From positions 1-13,084 of the forward strand of contig JBDLSO010000012.1 in NCBI GenBank assembly GCA_039799445.1: DNA of 13,084 nucleotides, written 5' to 3'. Shown piece after piece: positions 12,724 through 13,084 of the stretch. Below the pieces are notes generated by a model, which did no database searches, was not told the DNA's origin, and saw nothing but the letters and a program-made list of their open reading frames with translations. Source of the DNA: JBDLSO01 sp039799445 (GTDB lineage Bacteria > Patescibacteriota > Minisyncoccia > Phycocordibacterales > UBA5272). Position 1 is the stretch's first letter. Each line of letters opens with the position of its first letter. Position numbers and translations under genes: made by a program.

Positions 12724-13068
12724 TTATTTTACTTTTGAAATGATGCGAGCGAACGTTTCAGGACGGGCGTGAGCAATCTCCGAAAGCATTTTTCTGTTGA
12801 GTAGTATACCACTCTTGTTGAGTTTATCTTGGAAAGTAGAGAATGTACTGTCAGCAGCTCGTAGAGCAGCATTGAGTCTCACTGTCCAAAGTCTACGGAA
12901 GTCATTTTTCTTGTCTCGTCTGTGTGCAAAGGCATATGCTCCTGCATGACGAAGTGCATCTTTGGCACCTTTGACTGTTTTACTACGTGCAAAACGATAC
13001 CCTTTTGCATCTTCGAGAATATTTCTTCTTTTTTTATTGGCTAGTAAGCCTCCTTTTACTCTTGTCAT
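12724..13068 (-). CDS. rplT: 50S ribosomal protein L20
   Basis: This is ribosomal protein bL20, a large-subunit protein needed early in 50S assembly. At 114 residues it has normal length. Recognisable family sequence includes MTRVKGGLLANKKRRNIL at the start, AKGYRFARS (21-29), AHRRDKKNDFRRLW (48-61), VRLNAALR (63-70) and LNRKMLSEIA (94-103). It lies on the minus strand and its stop faces that of the exported protein gene. rpmI (L35) and infC, its usual upstream partners, would lie beyond 13084 and cannot be seen. The ATG at 13068 is preceded on its strand by AT-rich sequence without a Shine-Dalgarno. A TAATAT six bases before it (13080-13075) is a possible but weak -10 box. Confidence 0.96.
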   Translation of the reverse strand: MTRVKGGLLANKKRRNILEDAKGYRFARSKTVKGAKDALRHAGAYAFAHRRDKKNDFRRLWTVRLNAALRAADSTFSTFQDKLNKSGILLNRKMLSEIAHARPETFARIISKVK

Positions 13069-13084
13069 AAATATATATTAAAAT

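Noticed and set aside
1..13084. UGA recoding (as in Gracilibacteria/Absconditabacteria)
   Set aside because: All conserved families read through end to end with the standard code and no conserved Gly or Trp position requires UGA. Absence of TGA stops alone is not evidence.

Overview
The window is AT-rich and gene-dense. It reads as the chromosome of a Candidate Phyla Radiation (Patescibacteria, probably Parcubacteria-like) bacterium. The main reason is the ribosomal order rpsE-rplO-secY with only 17 bases between rpsE and rplO, which leaves no room for rpmD (L30); loss of L30 is a known trait of that group. Supporting signs are Shine-Dalgarno sites missing in front of nearly every gene, starts of the form TATATG, -10 boxes sitting exactly where transcription would begin on the A of the ATG, and a VirB4/TraG-like ATPase encoded with small membrane proteins, as is common in these genomes. 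The standard genetic code fits every gene. No gene ends in TGA.

Layout. 1-2173: the end of a ribosomal protein operon (rpsE 3' end, rplO, secY), closed by a 32-bp perfect palindrome that swallows the secY stop codon. 2173-2445: non-coding, with a heptad repeat, a GC-rich hairpin, a possibly structured RNA and a terminator. 2446-3811: adk and map, overlapping by 17 bases and closed by a second stop-codon palindrome. 3859-4946: an isolated membrane-protein gene, the only one with a clear Shine-Dalgarno, then about 400 non-coding bases holding two terminators, a possible small RNA and a CTAAACT heptad tract. 4947-8527: a tight three-gene operon (two-helix membrane protein, membrane-anchored bacterial PH-domain protein, 912-residue P-loop ATPase), probably an envelope DNA- or protein-transfer module. 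8591-9728: nucleoside diphosphate kinase with unusual insertions, then a UPF0114/YqhA membrane protein. 9734-9928: a strong promoter, a rod-shaped non-coding RNA with a large central bubble (6S-like) and a terminator. 9998-11380: a beta-CASP metallo-beta-lactamase RNase. 11472-12683: a secreted protein that looks like a divergent member of the TraB/Tiki/ChaN/erythromycin-esterase-like group. 12724-13068, minus strand: rplT, convergent with it across a shared bidirectional terminator.

Functionally the window mixes housekeeping (ribosome, Sec translocon, N-terminal Met removal, nucleotide kinases, RNA processing) with an envelope module and an exported putative hydrolase. The points most worth following up are the 6S-like RNA, the four precisely spaced leaderless promoters, the stop-codon palindromes, the dispersed heptad repeats, the ATPase operon and the exported GxxH protein.
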